DNA from: Chalciporus piperatus
Taxonomy: Eukaryota > Basidiomycota > Agaricomycetes > Boletales > Boletaceae
Assembly: GCA_038093975.1 (NCBI GenBank)
Contig: JBBPTG010000011.1
Coordinates: 1 to 64,000, forward strand
Length of the DNA stretch: 64,000 nucleotides
Direction of reading: 5' to 3'
Shown piece by piece: positions 22,400 through 36,737 of the stretch. The notes below the pieces were generated by a model. That model did no database searches. It worked only from the letters and a program-made list of their open reading frames with translations, and was not told the DNA's origin. The number at the start of each line of letters is the position of its first letter. Positions within the stretch are counted from its first letter, which is position 1. The translations under genes were made by a program, and so were the position numbers.

Positions 22400-25300
22400 C
22401 TAAGAAGAATCTCTGACACGTCCAGTAGACACCGTATAGAGACGAGCAGCAATATTCATACTTTGGAGTTCCTAAAACCGCAGGTTAGTTGAGCGAGCGA
22501 GAATGGAACCAAGAACGAACATACCTGGAAGAGTAGCTTCGCAGCATACGGAATATACAGCTGGGAACATGCAGTCTTGTTCTTACAAGCACGGCACTAT
22601 ACGCAGATCTTAGTGACTTTAGAACACGCGTTAGGTCGGAAAATCGTACCTCAAAGGTTTGCTTTTTCTATTACAATGATATCATTAGCATCAAATCGAA
22701 CATGTAGTCGCCGAACACTCACCAAGTTGGCAATAGCAGTTAGACCGCAACTAACGAACAATGTCAGTAACTCAGGGACAATTCCATGAGACCGATAACT
22801 TACATATCACAAACATGCAGCCGGTAAGCGTCGCTGGCTTCGAACAACCGCTCCTTGAGGAAGGCCGCAACACCATGGGAGATCATACAATCGCGTTCCA
22901 TCTCTCCGAATCGGAGACCACCATCACGACTACGACCCTCGACGGGCTGCCTCGTCAAGATTTGTACAGGTCCTCGAGCACGAGAGTGGATCTTGTCATC
23001 CACCATGTGTTTGAGACGCTGGTAGTACGTTGGGCCAAGATAGACTTGGGCTTGGAGTTTCCTGCCTGTGTGGCCATGGTACATAACCTCGAGCCCACGG
23101 GATTGGTAGCCCTTCTGGCGAAGGAAGGTAGAAACCGACTCGACAGTGAGGTCCGTGAATGGCGTTGCGTCACCCTCGTTACCGATAAGGGTGGCGACCT
23201 TGGACAGAAGACACTCGACCAAATGACCAATGGTCATTCGAGAAGGAATGGCGTGGGGATTGATAACTATGTCCGGAACGATACCCTCTGCAGTGAAGGG
23301 CATGTCCTCCTGACGATACGTGATACCAATTGTACCCTTTTGACCATGACGAGAAGCGAACTTGTCTCCGATCTGTGGGATACGCGTCGAGCGTACACGG
23401 ACTTTGACGAACTTTTGCCCTTCGGAGTTGGTGGTGATGAGAACCTGATCTACGATACCGTTTTCCGTACTCTTCAAGGGAGTCGAAACGTCTCGTCGTG
23501 TGTGCGTCCGCGTGCGTTGGCCCAACTCTTCACTGTCCGGAGGAATTGGCGCCGTCTTCCCGATGATGATATCCTCGCCCCTAACGTTTGTACCAGGTGC
23601 GATCAGGCCGTCATCCTCCAGCTTGTCGTACGTTCCGTGCTTCATGCGAAGAGTGTTGTCACGAGCAGGCTTCTCGAACTCCTCAAGTTGTTGGACTCCG
23701 CTCTTCTTCTCGAGATCCATGTAACTGCGGTAATAAATACTGCGGAAGAGACCACGATCAATAGAACTTTGGTTCATGATCACGGAATCTTCTTGGTTAT
23801 AGCCACTGTAACAAAGAATGGCAACGATGGCGTTCTGGCCAGCAGGTAGTTCACGGAACTTGAGGTACTCCATAGAACGCGTTGTGGCGAGGGGTTTTTG
23901 TGGGTAGTAAAGGATATTGGCCATTGTATCCATGCGAACCAAGAAGTTCGTCAGGTAAATACCCATAGCTTGTTTACCCATAGCGGATTGGTAGGTGTTA
24001 CGCGGCGACTGTAAAACCGTCAGGTTGTCGCCGGCTAAGATGGGTATCGAGTACATACCTGGTTGTGATCGGGGAAAGGAATGATACTGGCGCAGACACC
24101 AAGAATCATAGAAGGATGGATCTCGCAGTGAGTCCATGTATGCGCATTGATTCCAGCCTTCAGTCGTGCAGCGGGGTCGAAGTCCCCATCATTCTCATGA
24201 GGATTGATACCTGCAGATTGCAACCTGGAGTTCTCCAAGTCTTCGGGCGTCATGGATATCATCACAGTTTCCTCCTCCTCCGCATCTAACAACTCGATTA
24301 TGCCTGTCTTCACGAGCTGCTCCCACTTGTACTCTTCGCCATCGTCATCCCGGTATCCTTGGTTAAGCCATTTGACATGCTTCTTCTGTAGGGCGAGCTG
24401 CTGATTTTCGACGATGAAGAGGGGTCGACAGACTCGACCGGCATCGGTATAGAGACGAAGCTCCCTTTCACGAATGTCGCGAACGACAGACACTTCAGGG
24501 CTGATATCGTCCTTCCGGCGGAGTTTCTTGATGGTCTTGACGAGGTTGGCAGGATCACGATGCACACCCATCCAGACACCGTTCACGAAAACTTTCGTGC
24601 AGGGCGTCGACGAGTGTGCATTCTCCTCCAATGACTCGAGGCCCCACTCTTCCAAGAATTCGATGACAGGAGCGGAGTATGAACCGACAGAGATACAAGA
24701 CATGAGTGCCAAATTCTTCACAAGACCACAAGCCTGGCCCTCTGGAGTCTCTGCAGGGCAAACCATTCCCCAGTGGGTATTGTGTAGTTGACGAGGCTTC
24801 GCGATCTTCCCCTCACGTCCAAGGGGGGTGTTACAGCGACGAAGATGCGAAAGGGTCGAGGCGTAGGTGTACCGGTTGAGCACCTGTGACACGCCGGCTT
24901 TCGAGGCCATGGATTTCTTTTGATCGCCCCAGTTACCCGTGGCCAAGGAGTATTTAAGACCGTTAGTAATGGTCTGGTGTTTGACAGCCAATGAAAGGTT
25001 GAACTCCTTGTGGGTCTCAACACACTGAAAACAGATTTAATACGAGGTATACCGAGGACAATCTGACGTACCTTCTGCAAGTATCGATAGACATCTCTGG
25101 TCAGCTTCTTGAACAGCATCCGGAAAAGATTGGCGAGCAAGGGACCAGCAAGGTCGAGACGCTTCTTGCCAAAGTGATCACGATCATCAAGTTCTCTCCG
25201 TTCCAAAGCAGCGAGGAGCAGTCGGTGGATCATATAACCAAAGAAGTACGCCTTCTTGGACTCTGACCCTTCCGCCATGGAGACGTGCGGAAGCATTTCC

Positions 25301-26549
25301 TTCTGTAGAATCTCCTGGGCATAACGGATACGTCGTTCGCGGGAAAGACCAGTGGTGGTACCTCGGTTCCCAATGAAGTCCAGGGCAACCTCACGATCCT
25401 GGATCACGAAACCGTTGTCGATACAAGGCTTGAGCATCTCGAGCATTTGGGAGTCTTGCATGTCGTAGCAAATATGCTCGAGGATATCGCGGTCCGAGAT
25501 GACGCCAAGGGCACGGAAGACGACCCAGATGGGAATATCGACACGAATGTAGGGGATGGTAGCTTTAATAACATTTCCCAACTAGACCACTGTCAATGCG
25601 AGATTGGTGGGGAAATGCCTTCACTTACAGATCGCTCTTGATTGCGGTGAAACATCTTGACTTGGAACTGACTGATAGTCTTCCCTCCCTTCTCGACAGC
25701 GCTCCGTATTTCAGCGAGGAAATTGATGGGAGAAGGCTGAGCTTTTGCGAAGACGTAGACATGGTTTGTTGCCATGCGTTCCTGCGCGATAAGCACCTTC
25801 TCAGACCCATTGATGATGAAATATCCTCCAGAATCGTATGGACATTCATTGAGATCGTACAAATCTTGGTCTTGTAAGCCTCTGAGGATGCAGAACGTCG
25901 ACCGCAGCATAATGGGAACCTGAATGGTGGATTACAACCTGGTGGCGCGTACAATGATGAATGCCTTACTTTCCCAATCCAAACTTTTGTTGCATCGTCA
26001 GCACTCTCTTGACCCTCAGGCTCCCAGATAACATCCCCAGGAACGCCGTCAGGATCCTCTCGACCCAACAATACCCTCTTCTTCATCTCGATGTATAATG
26101 GCGCCGAGTATGTCAAGTTGCGCAAACGCGCTTCCTGAGGGAAGACGGGAACCACGGAACCATCCGCTTCTGTGACGGTTGGTCGAGAAAGGTAGATTTG
26201 CCCGAATTTTATCTCATAACGTCGCGTCATGTCAGAATCGTGACCGGTATGTTGATCAGCTTGATCGAGTATGAGGTCTGCATTTTCGTCGACTAGTTCC
26301 TGCATAGTGTTTTGGACGAATTCGTCGAACGAGTCCAGTTGTTGCCGGACGAGACCCTTCTGCTCGAAAAAACTGGAGATGACGGTCCAACAATCTTCCT
26401 GTGTTATCTCCTCATACTCCTCTTCCACTTCGTCCATCCCAAAATTAGGGTCGTCATAGGCGAAAGCATTTTGCGAAGGGTCGATATCTCCAAAGAATGC
26501 TTCAGAAAGCATTAGTAGCGGAAGTACAGTTGTATATACCTTGGCTCAT
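22400..26549 (-). CDS. RPB2: RNA polymerase II second-largest subunit
   Basis: Ten exons (26549-26540, 26499-25970, 25919-25629, 25581-25072, 25024-24059, 24008-22804, 22750-22723, 22667-22650, 22596-22525, 22471-22400) give 1233 residues, full length. Landmarks run in order: [18 protein letters not shown], the protrusion and lobe, [20 protein letters not shown] in the fork region, [20 protein letters not shown] near the active centre, [15 protein letters not shown] of the hybrid-binding domain, and the clamp zinc site from HVCDIC and CRAC near the C-terminus. Rpb2 forms half of the catalytic cleft of Pol II. The first intron is only 40 bp; an alternative start at 26512 (MLSEAFFGD) avoids it. 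RPB2 is a known linked marker of mushroom matA regions. Confidence 0.97.
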
Positions 26550-26816
26550 TGTGAAGGAACGGAGAAAGTTGGAATTGGAACGTCAAGGACGGGAGCGCTA
26601 TGCAGCCTTTGCGAGTAAAGCCAGAGAGTTCTTATTCTCCGCGAGACCCGGGGTGGTTGTGGAAACGTCGGGAACGGTGATGGTGGATCGGAAGCAAGTT
26701 TGAGCTCGTCGTCGATGTCGACGAGCACGACTTGTAAGCCTTGTTGACGGTTGTTGTCGTGCGGGACATTTCAAACTCCGAACCGCCGGGATGACCGATT
26801 TGCAGTCTGCCAGACT

Positions 26817-27921
26817 CTACGGACACTTTTTCAACAACTTGTCCATCTTCTGGAGCGCACTCCTCGCATAGCCCCCCGTCTATGTCGATCGAAATCAATA
26901 GAGGAGACCATGAATATGTCAATCTACTTACTCCGAAGAGCACCGTGTGGTTGAGAAAATGATAGAGCTCGTACAGATCACCTCGCAGCTCGTATTGGTC
27001 GACAGGCTCGCATTTCGGCATGTTCTTGTGGTAACTGGAGAGGAATGTGCTGGGGATTCCGCCGAAAATACGAGCAATGGCAAGACTTGGGGGATTCTTA
27101 GGTTGGCTGTTGTTCCATGCAAATTCCACTCACTCTGCTTCGTTGTGCCCAAAATATGAAGATGGGTCGAATATCACAGGTTGTTCATTGGTGCGATCAG
27201 TTCCAGTATTCCCGCTCTACTCATTTCAGAATTAATATTCGCCCGGGAGATAATTCTCCGATAACATGCCCAGAGGTCACCGTGTAGAAGAACTGGCTCT
27301 ATCTTCAACGGGCAGAGCAACCACGGTATGACTCTATTCGATAAGTATCTTCCTCGTAAAACTGCCACCAAGTACTATGACTTACCTCGCCCTTACCTCC
27401 TCGCCCTTTGCGATCAATTCCGCGCTCTCACGTCTGCCGTTGAGCTTGAGCAGGAGATTCTCGATCATCGTGCTGTAGCATTCCTCCCAGGTCTCAAACC
27501 ATCCGTTGTCTTGCCTGGTTGCTCCACAATAGGTGGGGACGCTGAACCCATACGCCTTGCTACTCTTGAACGCGTGGAGCTCATTTGCCAGTCTCTGACC
27601 CAAACGCTCGGCTGGTTTGCTCGACAATGATCCCATGTCCTTGTACTCCGATAAGAAGTACGGTCTTCCGGCCGCCATGCATGAATTGTCGTCGACTACT
27701 CCAGTTGCAAATACCCTGGGTGCCAGCCCTGGAGCAGCATCGTTGATAGTGTTGAGAGACTCCGCCTCTCCAATATATTGTCCCTTTTCGGCGGTATGAC
27801 CGAGCTTCGCATAGTATTTGTTACCTGTAGAAGACGTGATGACTGGCAAGCTAATGGTGAACTGTGCAGTAGGTTCTATGTTCTGTAGAAGGGGGAGGAA
27901 TATCCCCGTGATGTCTGGCAT
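26817..27921 (-). CDS. FN3K: Fructosamine/ketosamine-3-kinase-like protein
   Basis: Exons 27921-27386, 27333-27270, 27216-27134, 27085-26932 and 26879-26817 give 299 residues, the family's normal length. Recognised by YYAKLGHTAEKGQYIGEAES (ATP-binding lobe with its Lys and Glu), PRVFATG, YFLSEYKDMG, the catalytic LLHGDLWSGNTG, IFDPSSYFGHNEADLAIARI and GDLYELYHFLNHTVLFG. Such kinases phosphorylate sugars bound to lysines so that the adduct falls off, repairing glycated proteins. The ATG has a good context (CCACCATGC). The intron inside the catalytic loop (27217-27269) starts with GC, not GT. Divergent from the OYE-like gene with 209 bp between starts. Confidence 0.93.
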
Positions 27922-28130
27922 GGTGGCCCGGATAGATGTGATGTACTCACCGATGTGACAGCTTGTCGTGATCGTGCTAATTTTGGGTATCGAATCTTTG
28001 GTCACTGTCATCACCGGTCTCCCGCGAGCGACATCATGATATATTTTAGAATCGACCATGAGCTCCAATTCAATCCCTGTCCGATACCATCTCCCACAGC
28101 CAGCGGTATACCCATAGACCTTTCATCGAG

Positions 28131-29858
<1,728 letters not shown>

Positions 29859-29972
29859 GCTGAGCTGATCGTCTGTGAGTTATTTCGGCCGTAGGTTCGA
29901 GAGATTTATTCTATAGAAGTCCAGATAAATACACCTTGAACACTCTTGTTCCTTCTTTCTTGATAAATGTCT

Positions 29973-31079
29973 TCATGAGACGCGTTCCAGCATTTCTTTG
30001 GCGGCTCGATACTTGTTCTGGGTCTCTCTGATGACGATTTCGCTGATACCCCACCCTTCTCCGTTTCCATTTGGTCCACTCTCAAAGCCCTTCTTGTAGC
30101 CAGCTGTTGTCAGATAATCACGCACGTACTGTTTGTCGAAACTTGGTTGTGATTTTCCCGGGGAATAACCAGCAAGTGGCCAGTAACGCGATGAGTCGGG
30201 GGTGAGTACCTCATCCACGAGTATGAGTTCTTCAGATCCGTTTGACGAAGATACGAGTCCGAATTCGAACTTGGTGTCCGCAAGGATCAGGCCACACGAC
30301 AAGGCGTGCGCTGCGGCCGTCTCGTAAAGCTCCAGGGAAGTCTTGGCAACCTGCGCGTATAGGTCCTCACCAATCAGTTGAGCGGCTGCAAGGGATGAGC
30401 CAGAGTCCGAGATAGACTAAGAACCAACATATACCTTTCTCTGGCGATATGTTTTCGTCATGCGCTCCCTGCTCAGCTTTGGTCGATGGTGTGACGACGG
30501 GCTCGTCGAGCTTTTCAGATTCCACCATACCCTCTCTTAGACGGATTCCATGCATGGTGCCCGACTTCTTGTATTCCGCCCACGCAGAGCCTGATCACAC
30601 GGCGATTTAGCTTGTGAGATGCGATCCATTGAGACGCAGTCTGAGGACGCATCGCACCGGTGAGATACCCCCTGACGATCGCTTCTATGGGTATAACCTT
30701 TGCTTTCTTGACGAGCATCGTACGCCCCTCGAGCTGATCCCTGTACTTTCTCACCTCTTCCGGCATCTCGTCGATGTTCGCGGTGACGAGGTGGTTCGGG
30801 AAGTTGAGCTTTTCGAACCAGAACAACGATATGCTGGTGAGCAGCTTCCCTTTGTCCGGGATGCCCTGTGGATCAAGTTCGAACGTTGAGGTGGAAGACA
30901 GAGGATGCGGCAGATATATGATCACAAACATTTTTCAGGATGACATCGTAGACTGATATCCTGTCGGTCGCAACGAACAGAAGGTGGTCTTCGGGTGAGG
31001 TGGCATAGATGTCCCGCACTTTTCCACGTGAAACCAGGGTGAGATCGGGTAGATTAGAAGTCTGCAGCGCGGATGCCAT
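29973..31079 (-). CDS. ADE1: SAICAR synthetase (purine biosynthesis)
   Basis: Exons 31079-30930, 30865-30658, 30590-30435 and 30385-29973 encode 308 residues, matching yeast Ade1. Signature stretches are [52 protein letters not shown] motif (here [13 protein letters not shown]), [13 protein letters not shown] and [10 protein letters not shown]. The enzyme joins CAIR and aspartate with ATP to give SAICAR in cytosolic purine synthesis. The first donor is GTTTGT at 30929. It lies downstream of the ADCK2-like gene on the same strand, with 229 bp between them. Confidence 0.95.
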
Positions 31080-31308
31080 CTGATCGGAGCAGAGTCGGGA
31101 AGAGGACGATGATACTCGCAACGATTCGGACCGAAAGATTACTTTGATCCGACAAACCGATTTGCAGTCAACTACCAAATTCGGATGGACGTGAACTGGA
31201 TGGTACTATTACTAACCGCGTTACCAATGCCTATGCTACATCTAAGTATACTATGCGCCAAACTTACAATAATCTATGGGTTGTGCTCTCCGTCTCATAA
31301 AGAGGCGA

Positions 31309-33687
31309 TTAGACGGTTGGGACAAGCCTTGGAGGGAGTGAGAATCACACCACCATCTCGAAAAAAGGGACTTACAAATCATACTTGACAAGGTCATCGA
31401 CGTTCACAAAAACAGCTGAAGCCAGCTGTCGGGCCTCGACCCACACCCAAACCTGAAAAGAGACGGGTTGGTCATGAACAGGTGCACGAGTCGTGAACGT
31501 TACCTTGAGTAATGCTCCAAGGTTGCCTGACGGCAGGTGTTTCATCGACTCCTGAGTCGTCATTTGTAGCCCAAGCTGCCTCAGAATGGGTAGCGCGCTT
31601 TTGAACAGATCCAGACTCGGATCCAGTTGTCGTCCAATTCCTTCAAGTAGAAGGATGGATATCACCGTGTTAATAAAGTCCCCTTCCATCTTCACGTGAT
31701 GTTGCCGAACTGCTTTCAGCACGTCGTTCAAGATGTCTGATATCTTGATTTGGCCAAGAGAGAACGTCTTGCGCTTTATGGCCAATACTACGTGTTGCAT
31801 CTTCAAAGCGAAAGTTTCGGTGTCGATCGCCAATTCCGGTGTTCGACAGCGCTCTACCATGAGTTGACCGGCGCGATAACCGTCGAACTCTGCAATAGCA
31901 CGGAAGAGATCAAGGAAATTTTTGCGATTGGTAGCATTGAGCGTCGTGACCAGCCCGGCGTCGATGAACACGACCTCTGGAAGGTACCCTTGTTCCGCGA
32001 TGCATTGCAACTCCTCGCACCACTGTTCAGGCGAGTGGTTGACTTGCTTAAGTCTTGACACTATTGCGTCAGACTCGGATGAAGATTGAGCAAGCTTGTC
32101 ACTCCCGTCCCGGCTTGAAACAAGGGTATTAAACATCTGGAATAAAAAATCGCGAGTCGCGAGTGGTCGGGTAAACTTGATCATGATATTTCCTGGATGG
32201 AGATCGGAGTGAACGAAGTTGTCCAGTAGAAGCATATTCTAAGATGCGCCATCAGCATTATAATCCCACTATTGGGCTACTCCTTACCAGAAATGCATCG
32301 AGGCCGATGGTAGCAACCTGTTCATCAAATGGACCTCCACCATTCTTGAGGAAACTTTCCAGAGGTACGGCATGCTCAAATTCCTCCACCAAGATGTCAG
32401 CAGTCGAAAAGACCTTGAGGGGACGGGGAAAGGTGACTGGGACGTTACGCGATGCAAAGTTGCTCTCGAAAGTAAGAAGGTTGTCGGCCTCGTTGCAAAG
32501 ATCAAGCTGTTGGTGCATCATTTTGCCGAATACGGCAACCTCCTCGGGGAGAGAGAGCCACTGCATGCCCGGAAGAACTGAGATAATGTTGGCAAAGAAT
32601 GACATGATCGCAAGGTCACGTTCAATCATCTTGGCAACCCGAGGATGTAGGACCTTGATCGCGACCGCGGCGGTGGGGACCGAAGGCGGGGAATCTTGGC
32701 GTATGACGGGTCCCAGAGATCCAGCGGGAGACTTGGACTGACGCTTGGGTCCGAGATACGATGGTGGGATAAGATCTTGCCTAAGGACGGCCTTGTACAC
32801 CTTAGGCCAAAGTGAGCGCTTCTATTTCGGAAAACACCAACCGATACTTGCCTGCGCAATGGCACCCGTTCCAATCGGGGCTTCAGCGAACTCTTCAAAT
32901 ACTTCATCAAAGGGCCTCTGGAAGACCCTCTCCACAACTCGCTTCGTGTGAGCGAACGAATGGGGCTTTCCTTGCGAGTGCGTCGCCCCTAGTTTGTTGC
33001 AGAGCAAAGTAGGGAATAGATCTGCGCGGGAAGCACCCCATTGAGCGAGCTGTACATGATTAATGAGGGACATGTGAAACAAGGTATTCAAATCACCTTG
33101 ATGAACGTCGGACCAGCGGCTTGCATTCTCTTTACAAGGAAATCATACCACCATACAGCACCCCATCGGTCACCCTGTAGTCGGCTATCGGGATTCCCGA
33201 CCAATAGCATTGGCATGGTGATTATAACAGGCGCGAGCAAGTAGAAGAGGTGTATGAATCGTCTGGCTGTTAGGATGGGTTCCCAGATGTATTCTTGATA
33301 AAGTACAAGTATACGCGAGAGGAGGGAGCGATTAGGTTCTGCTGGTGAGCCAATCATGTCTTCATCCTTCAATCGTATTGCATTAGGTCGATGTTCCGGG
33401 CAAGGAATGAGGGTGGGTGACGAGAACAGAGAAGGAAGATGTAGCTGCGGACTCGGAGAGAGGTAGATAACTACCCCGCCAACGAGGGGAGCGAGCCATA
33501 AGGAAGTCCGCCATGTCCAAAGATGACCCTTCAGCCTAAAATATGGGGGTGTGACGACCGGAGGACGCTGGACCCTCATCGTCGAGGAAAAAGCCCGAGA
33601 GAGCGCCGCATTCGCGTCTATGCTGGCTGAGAGTGCATGGGATGATCTGAGGGCAGGGGAGAATGACATACGCCCGCGAGAGAGCAT
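31309..33687 (-). CDS. ABC1/ADCK2-like (Ypl109c-type) mitochondrial kinase-like protein
   Basis: Exons 33687-33097, 33049-32852, 32800-32288, 32238-31504, 31452-31376 and 31327-31309 give about 710 residues. The N-terminus is a Ser/Arg-rich mitochondrial presequence followed by hydrophobic stretches (LWLAPLVGGVVIYL; FIHLFYLLAPVIITMPMLL). The UbiB/ABC1 kinase-like core shows KLAQWGASRADLFP, PIGTGAIAQVYKA, VAIKVLHP, FVHSDLHPGNIMI and VVFIDAGLV. Relatives influence coenzyme Q and lipid distribution in mitochondria. Ypl109c homologues are recurrent neighbours of mushroom matA. One intron (32801-32851) starts with GC. The in-frame stop at 31372-31374 sits inside GTAAGT; splicing 31328-31375 adds a short tail ending LVPTV, which I prefer. 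Confidence 0.9.
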
Positions 33688-34159
33688 ATCGGAACCGCAG
33701 ACTCAGAACTAGCCGCCTCAGGATCGGACTCTTGGAGACCGCAGAGTCACGAGACAGCGGCTACGCGCTGTTCAGCACGTCGAAGAGGACCTGTGAGCGA
33801 GAGTGCAAGCACCCAAAAGGCTGCTGCACAGCAGTTGCGAGAATTCGAATGTAGTAGTCTGAGTAGGAAATGCAATGCCGCAATTCCTAATGGGATAATT
33901 ACTTCAGCCCAAGACCACAACATCAAATCCAAGTGCTGCCAATAAAAATTATCGAAAGGCACTCTGCTTCACTTCCGTCTCGACCGCACAATAGCCTAAC
34001 TTGAAGAACATCCCACTGACATCCATGATCCAAATCGACTCAGCGTACTAATCGGAAGCGAACTGTGACGGCCTTTGAACTTTGCAAGATGATCTCGTAA
34101 AGCGCCATTTACTCCCCAGTATATAATGTAGCTCTCCCGCCTGTTCCGCTATTACAACC
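33688..34159. other. Divergent intergenic region
   Basis: Promoter space between the ADCK2-like gene and the FAD oxidase. AT-rich TATATAATG at about 34121-34130 could be the TATA box of the oxidase. No open frame here resembles a gene. Confidence 0.45.
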
Positions 34160-36135
34160 ATGGCTTTAGCAGCGTTGCTCAGTTTCCTTTTGTTTACAGC
34201 CTTCATCGACACGTCTGCAGGTGCTGGTGGAACTACGTCACCAGACCAGGCTAGCGTGAAAGCAGTCTGCAGCCAGATAGCATGCACTGTCTCTTCCGCG
34301 TCTGGAGTGTACTATCCAGGTACGGAATTGCTCATCAGTCAGTAGTTGTGTCACTGACTCTTACAGGTACACTTCCCTACCCAAGAGATGTCACTCATTG
34401 GGCATCATCGAGCTCACAAAACGCCACATGTTCTTTTGAGCCAGGGACTGCTGATGACCTAGGGAGAGCGGTAAGTCTTGTACAACTTCCGAGAAACATT
34501 CATTACTCAGGTTCTGTCAGCTTAAAATATTAGGCTCGACGCGCACACCGTTTGCTGTGAGTTGACGGTTAATTTTGCGAAGAGGGTCATTTCTGTGTGG
34601 CTGAACGATATTCTTCAGGTAAAGGGTGGAGGCCATACCACGAACCCTGGATTCTCTTCAACGACCGGCGTTCAAATAGCGATGTTTCGTTTCTCAGACG
34701 TCGTCTATGACATTGCATCTCAGACCGCTACAATTGGTGCTGGCTTGACGTGGGACGCTGTCTATGAAGCTCTTGAGCCCCACGGCGTCAATGTTGTCGG
34801 AGCTAGAGGGCCTGGCGTGGGCGTAGGTGGTCTGTGCCTTGGTGGAGGTAATGCGATACGTTTGATCTCATGATGACGATGTCTCACTGATGTATCAGGC
34901 TACAGTTACTTGACCAACCAGCATGGCCTTACAATCGACACAATAGAAACATATGAGCTTGTACTACCCGACGGGAGTGTGAGGAACGTCACGGAAAAAT
35001 CGGACTCAGAACTTTTCTTTGGTTTACGGGTACGTGTTGGGTGACACGCAACGACATCATCTGAGACGACGTTTTCAGGGAGGTTTCAACAACTTCGTAT
35101 GAATCTTTGAAATATTTCATTCAATATTCTCATTATCACCTAGGGAATTGTGACAAGATTCACACTACGTACCTTTCCGCAGACACAGGTTTGGGTGAGG
35201 TCAACCATGGTGGGGAATGTCATCATGCCTTACTCACGCTTTCCGTAGGGTGGATTCATCTCCTACTCGTCTGAGCATGTGGAAGATGTGAATCAAGCTA
35301 CTGCAAATTTCGCCGCAAATACAACCGATCCAAAGGCAGCGTTAATGATCACTTACGATTACTTTGCATCACGGAAATCGGTGTGTTCTGTTTTATTGTG
35401 GTCACCATTACGCTGATGCGTCGAAGCTTGCACCTTCGGCACTAGTTTTTTACAATGGTCCCGCTCCGCCTCCCGGTGTTTTCGACGAGTTTCTCGCGAT
35501 CCCAGCCATTGTCACAAACGTCACTACACTATCTTTCCCTGCTCTCATTAAAACATCCATGGCCAATGCTACCTATGGAAGCCGGTGAGTGAAGGGCCCG
35601 GTTCACCTGTTCTAGTCGTCAATTGATTCGCTCCAGCGCCGTCTTCAACACCATTTCTGGTTTGAATTACTCGACCTCGTTCCTTGACGCGATTGTTAAC
35701 GAGACTACTGTGCGTAGGTTTCCATTGCCATGAGGTGCAAGGTGTTCATATTCTTTTTAATAGTTCTGGGGGCAATCGCTCAGCGCCCAATTTGTGTCTT
35801 ATGTTGTCGAACCTTTCCTGCCATCGCTGTATACGCATGCATCTACAGATTCTGCCTTTCCCCCGAAACGTGCTCAGGGAATCACTCCACTCAAGATATA
35901 TTACTCCTGGGCGGATGAGTCCCTAGACCAATCGATGCATGATGCGGCGCGGCAAAGCGCTAGAACACTGGCAGCGCTGTCGGGAGCTGCCGACGCGGCC
36001 CTCTACCCTAACTACGCAATCTATGATACTCCCTTGGAAAGTATTTATGGAGAGAATTTGTCCCGACTGCGTAGTCTTCAGCAGAAGGCGGACCCAACAA
36101 ATGTAATGGGTTTGGCAGGGGGGTTCAGATTTTGA
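34160..36135 (+). CDS. Secreted FAD-dependent oxidoreductase (BBE-like)
   Basis: About eleven exons give roughly 490 residues. MALAALLSFLLFTAFIDTSA is a signal peptide. The FAD_binding_4 (PCMH) domain is shown by FAVKGGGHTTNPGFSSTTG, GAGLTWDAVYEAL and VVGARGPGVGVGGLCLGGGY. The C-terminal berberine-bridge-enzyme (BBE) segment ends YGENLSRLRSLQQKADPTNV. Many N-glycosylation sequons fit secretion. Such enzymes oxidise sugars, alcohols or alkaloid-like substrates with O2; the substrate is unknown. Apparent stops between 34471 and 34618 disappear if introns 34471-34520 and 34557-34618 are removed, leaving a 36-nt exon (34521-34556). I therefore regard the gene as intact. Confidence 0.88.
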
Positions 36136-36737
36136 TGGTAGTTTTGGCTTCATCGAACTGTCCTTAGTCCGGTTATGAATCCCAGTCGTTGTCTGTAGAC
36201 CAGATTCGAGATTTGACCCAAAGAATTCAATAATTGAAAGTTTGAAGTTTCTGTACCTTCGTGCTATCACGTGCCGCTCATACGGATTCACGAATTCACT
36301 TGGGGGCCAACTTCGACATCCCCCGCGTTGTATCGCGCCCATTGTGGTCTATCGTCGACTTACGGACATTCAGCGCGTACTCTCTTCGTGTTTCTACCCA
36401 ACAGAAGCCAAAATCTTGCGGAACACCTGGTTTAGTAGTTGGTACGTCCGATACCACTTGACTGACCAAGGACTGGGGGGTAGAACGCTATGGTGACCGT
36501 CTTCATATCAGAAAAGCGATCGTGTTTCGCGCCCGGGTCATTCGACATATAAATCATCCACTTTTTTCAGCGAGATACACGAGGTGAGCTCGACTCTATT
36601 CGATATAGGCCGACGCGTACGATTTCTCGACTGACCCCGGGCCACCCCAGACTTACCCTAAGTTATAATTGTCAACACAAGTGCGATCGTCAGCATTAAA
36701 GAACCTCCTGTCAGTTGTTATTAATCTTTTATAGACG
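36136..36737. other. Intergenic region
   Basis: No gene recognised. CATATAAATC at about 36548 is a plausible TATA box for a transcript of the next gene. The open frames here are short and overlap on both strands. Confidence 0.4.

Noticed and set aside
22761..23849. 362-codon plus-strand open frame
   Set aside because: Exactly antisense to the conserved part of RPB2; an effect of codon bias on the other strand.
34471..34618. FAD oxidase as a pseudogene
   Set aside because: Apparent stops vanish after removing two ordinary GT-AG introns; the rest of the protein is complete.
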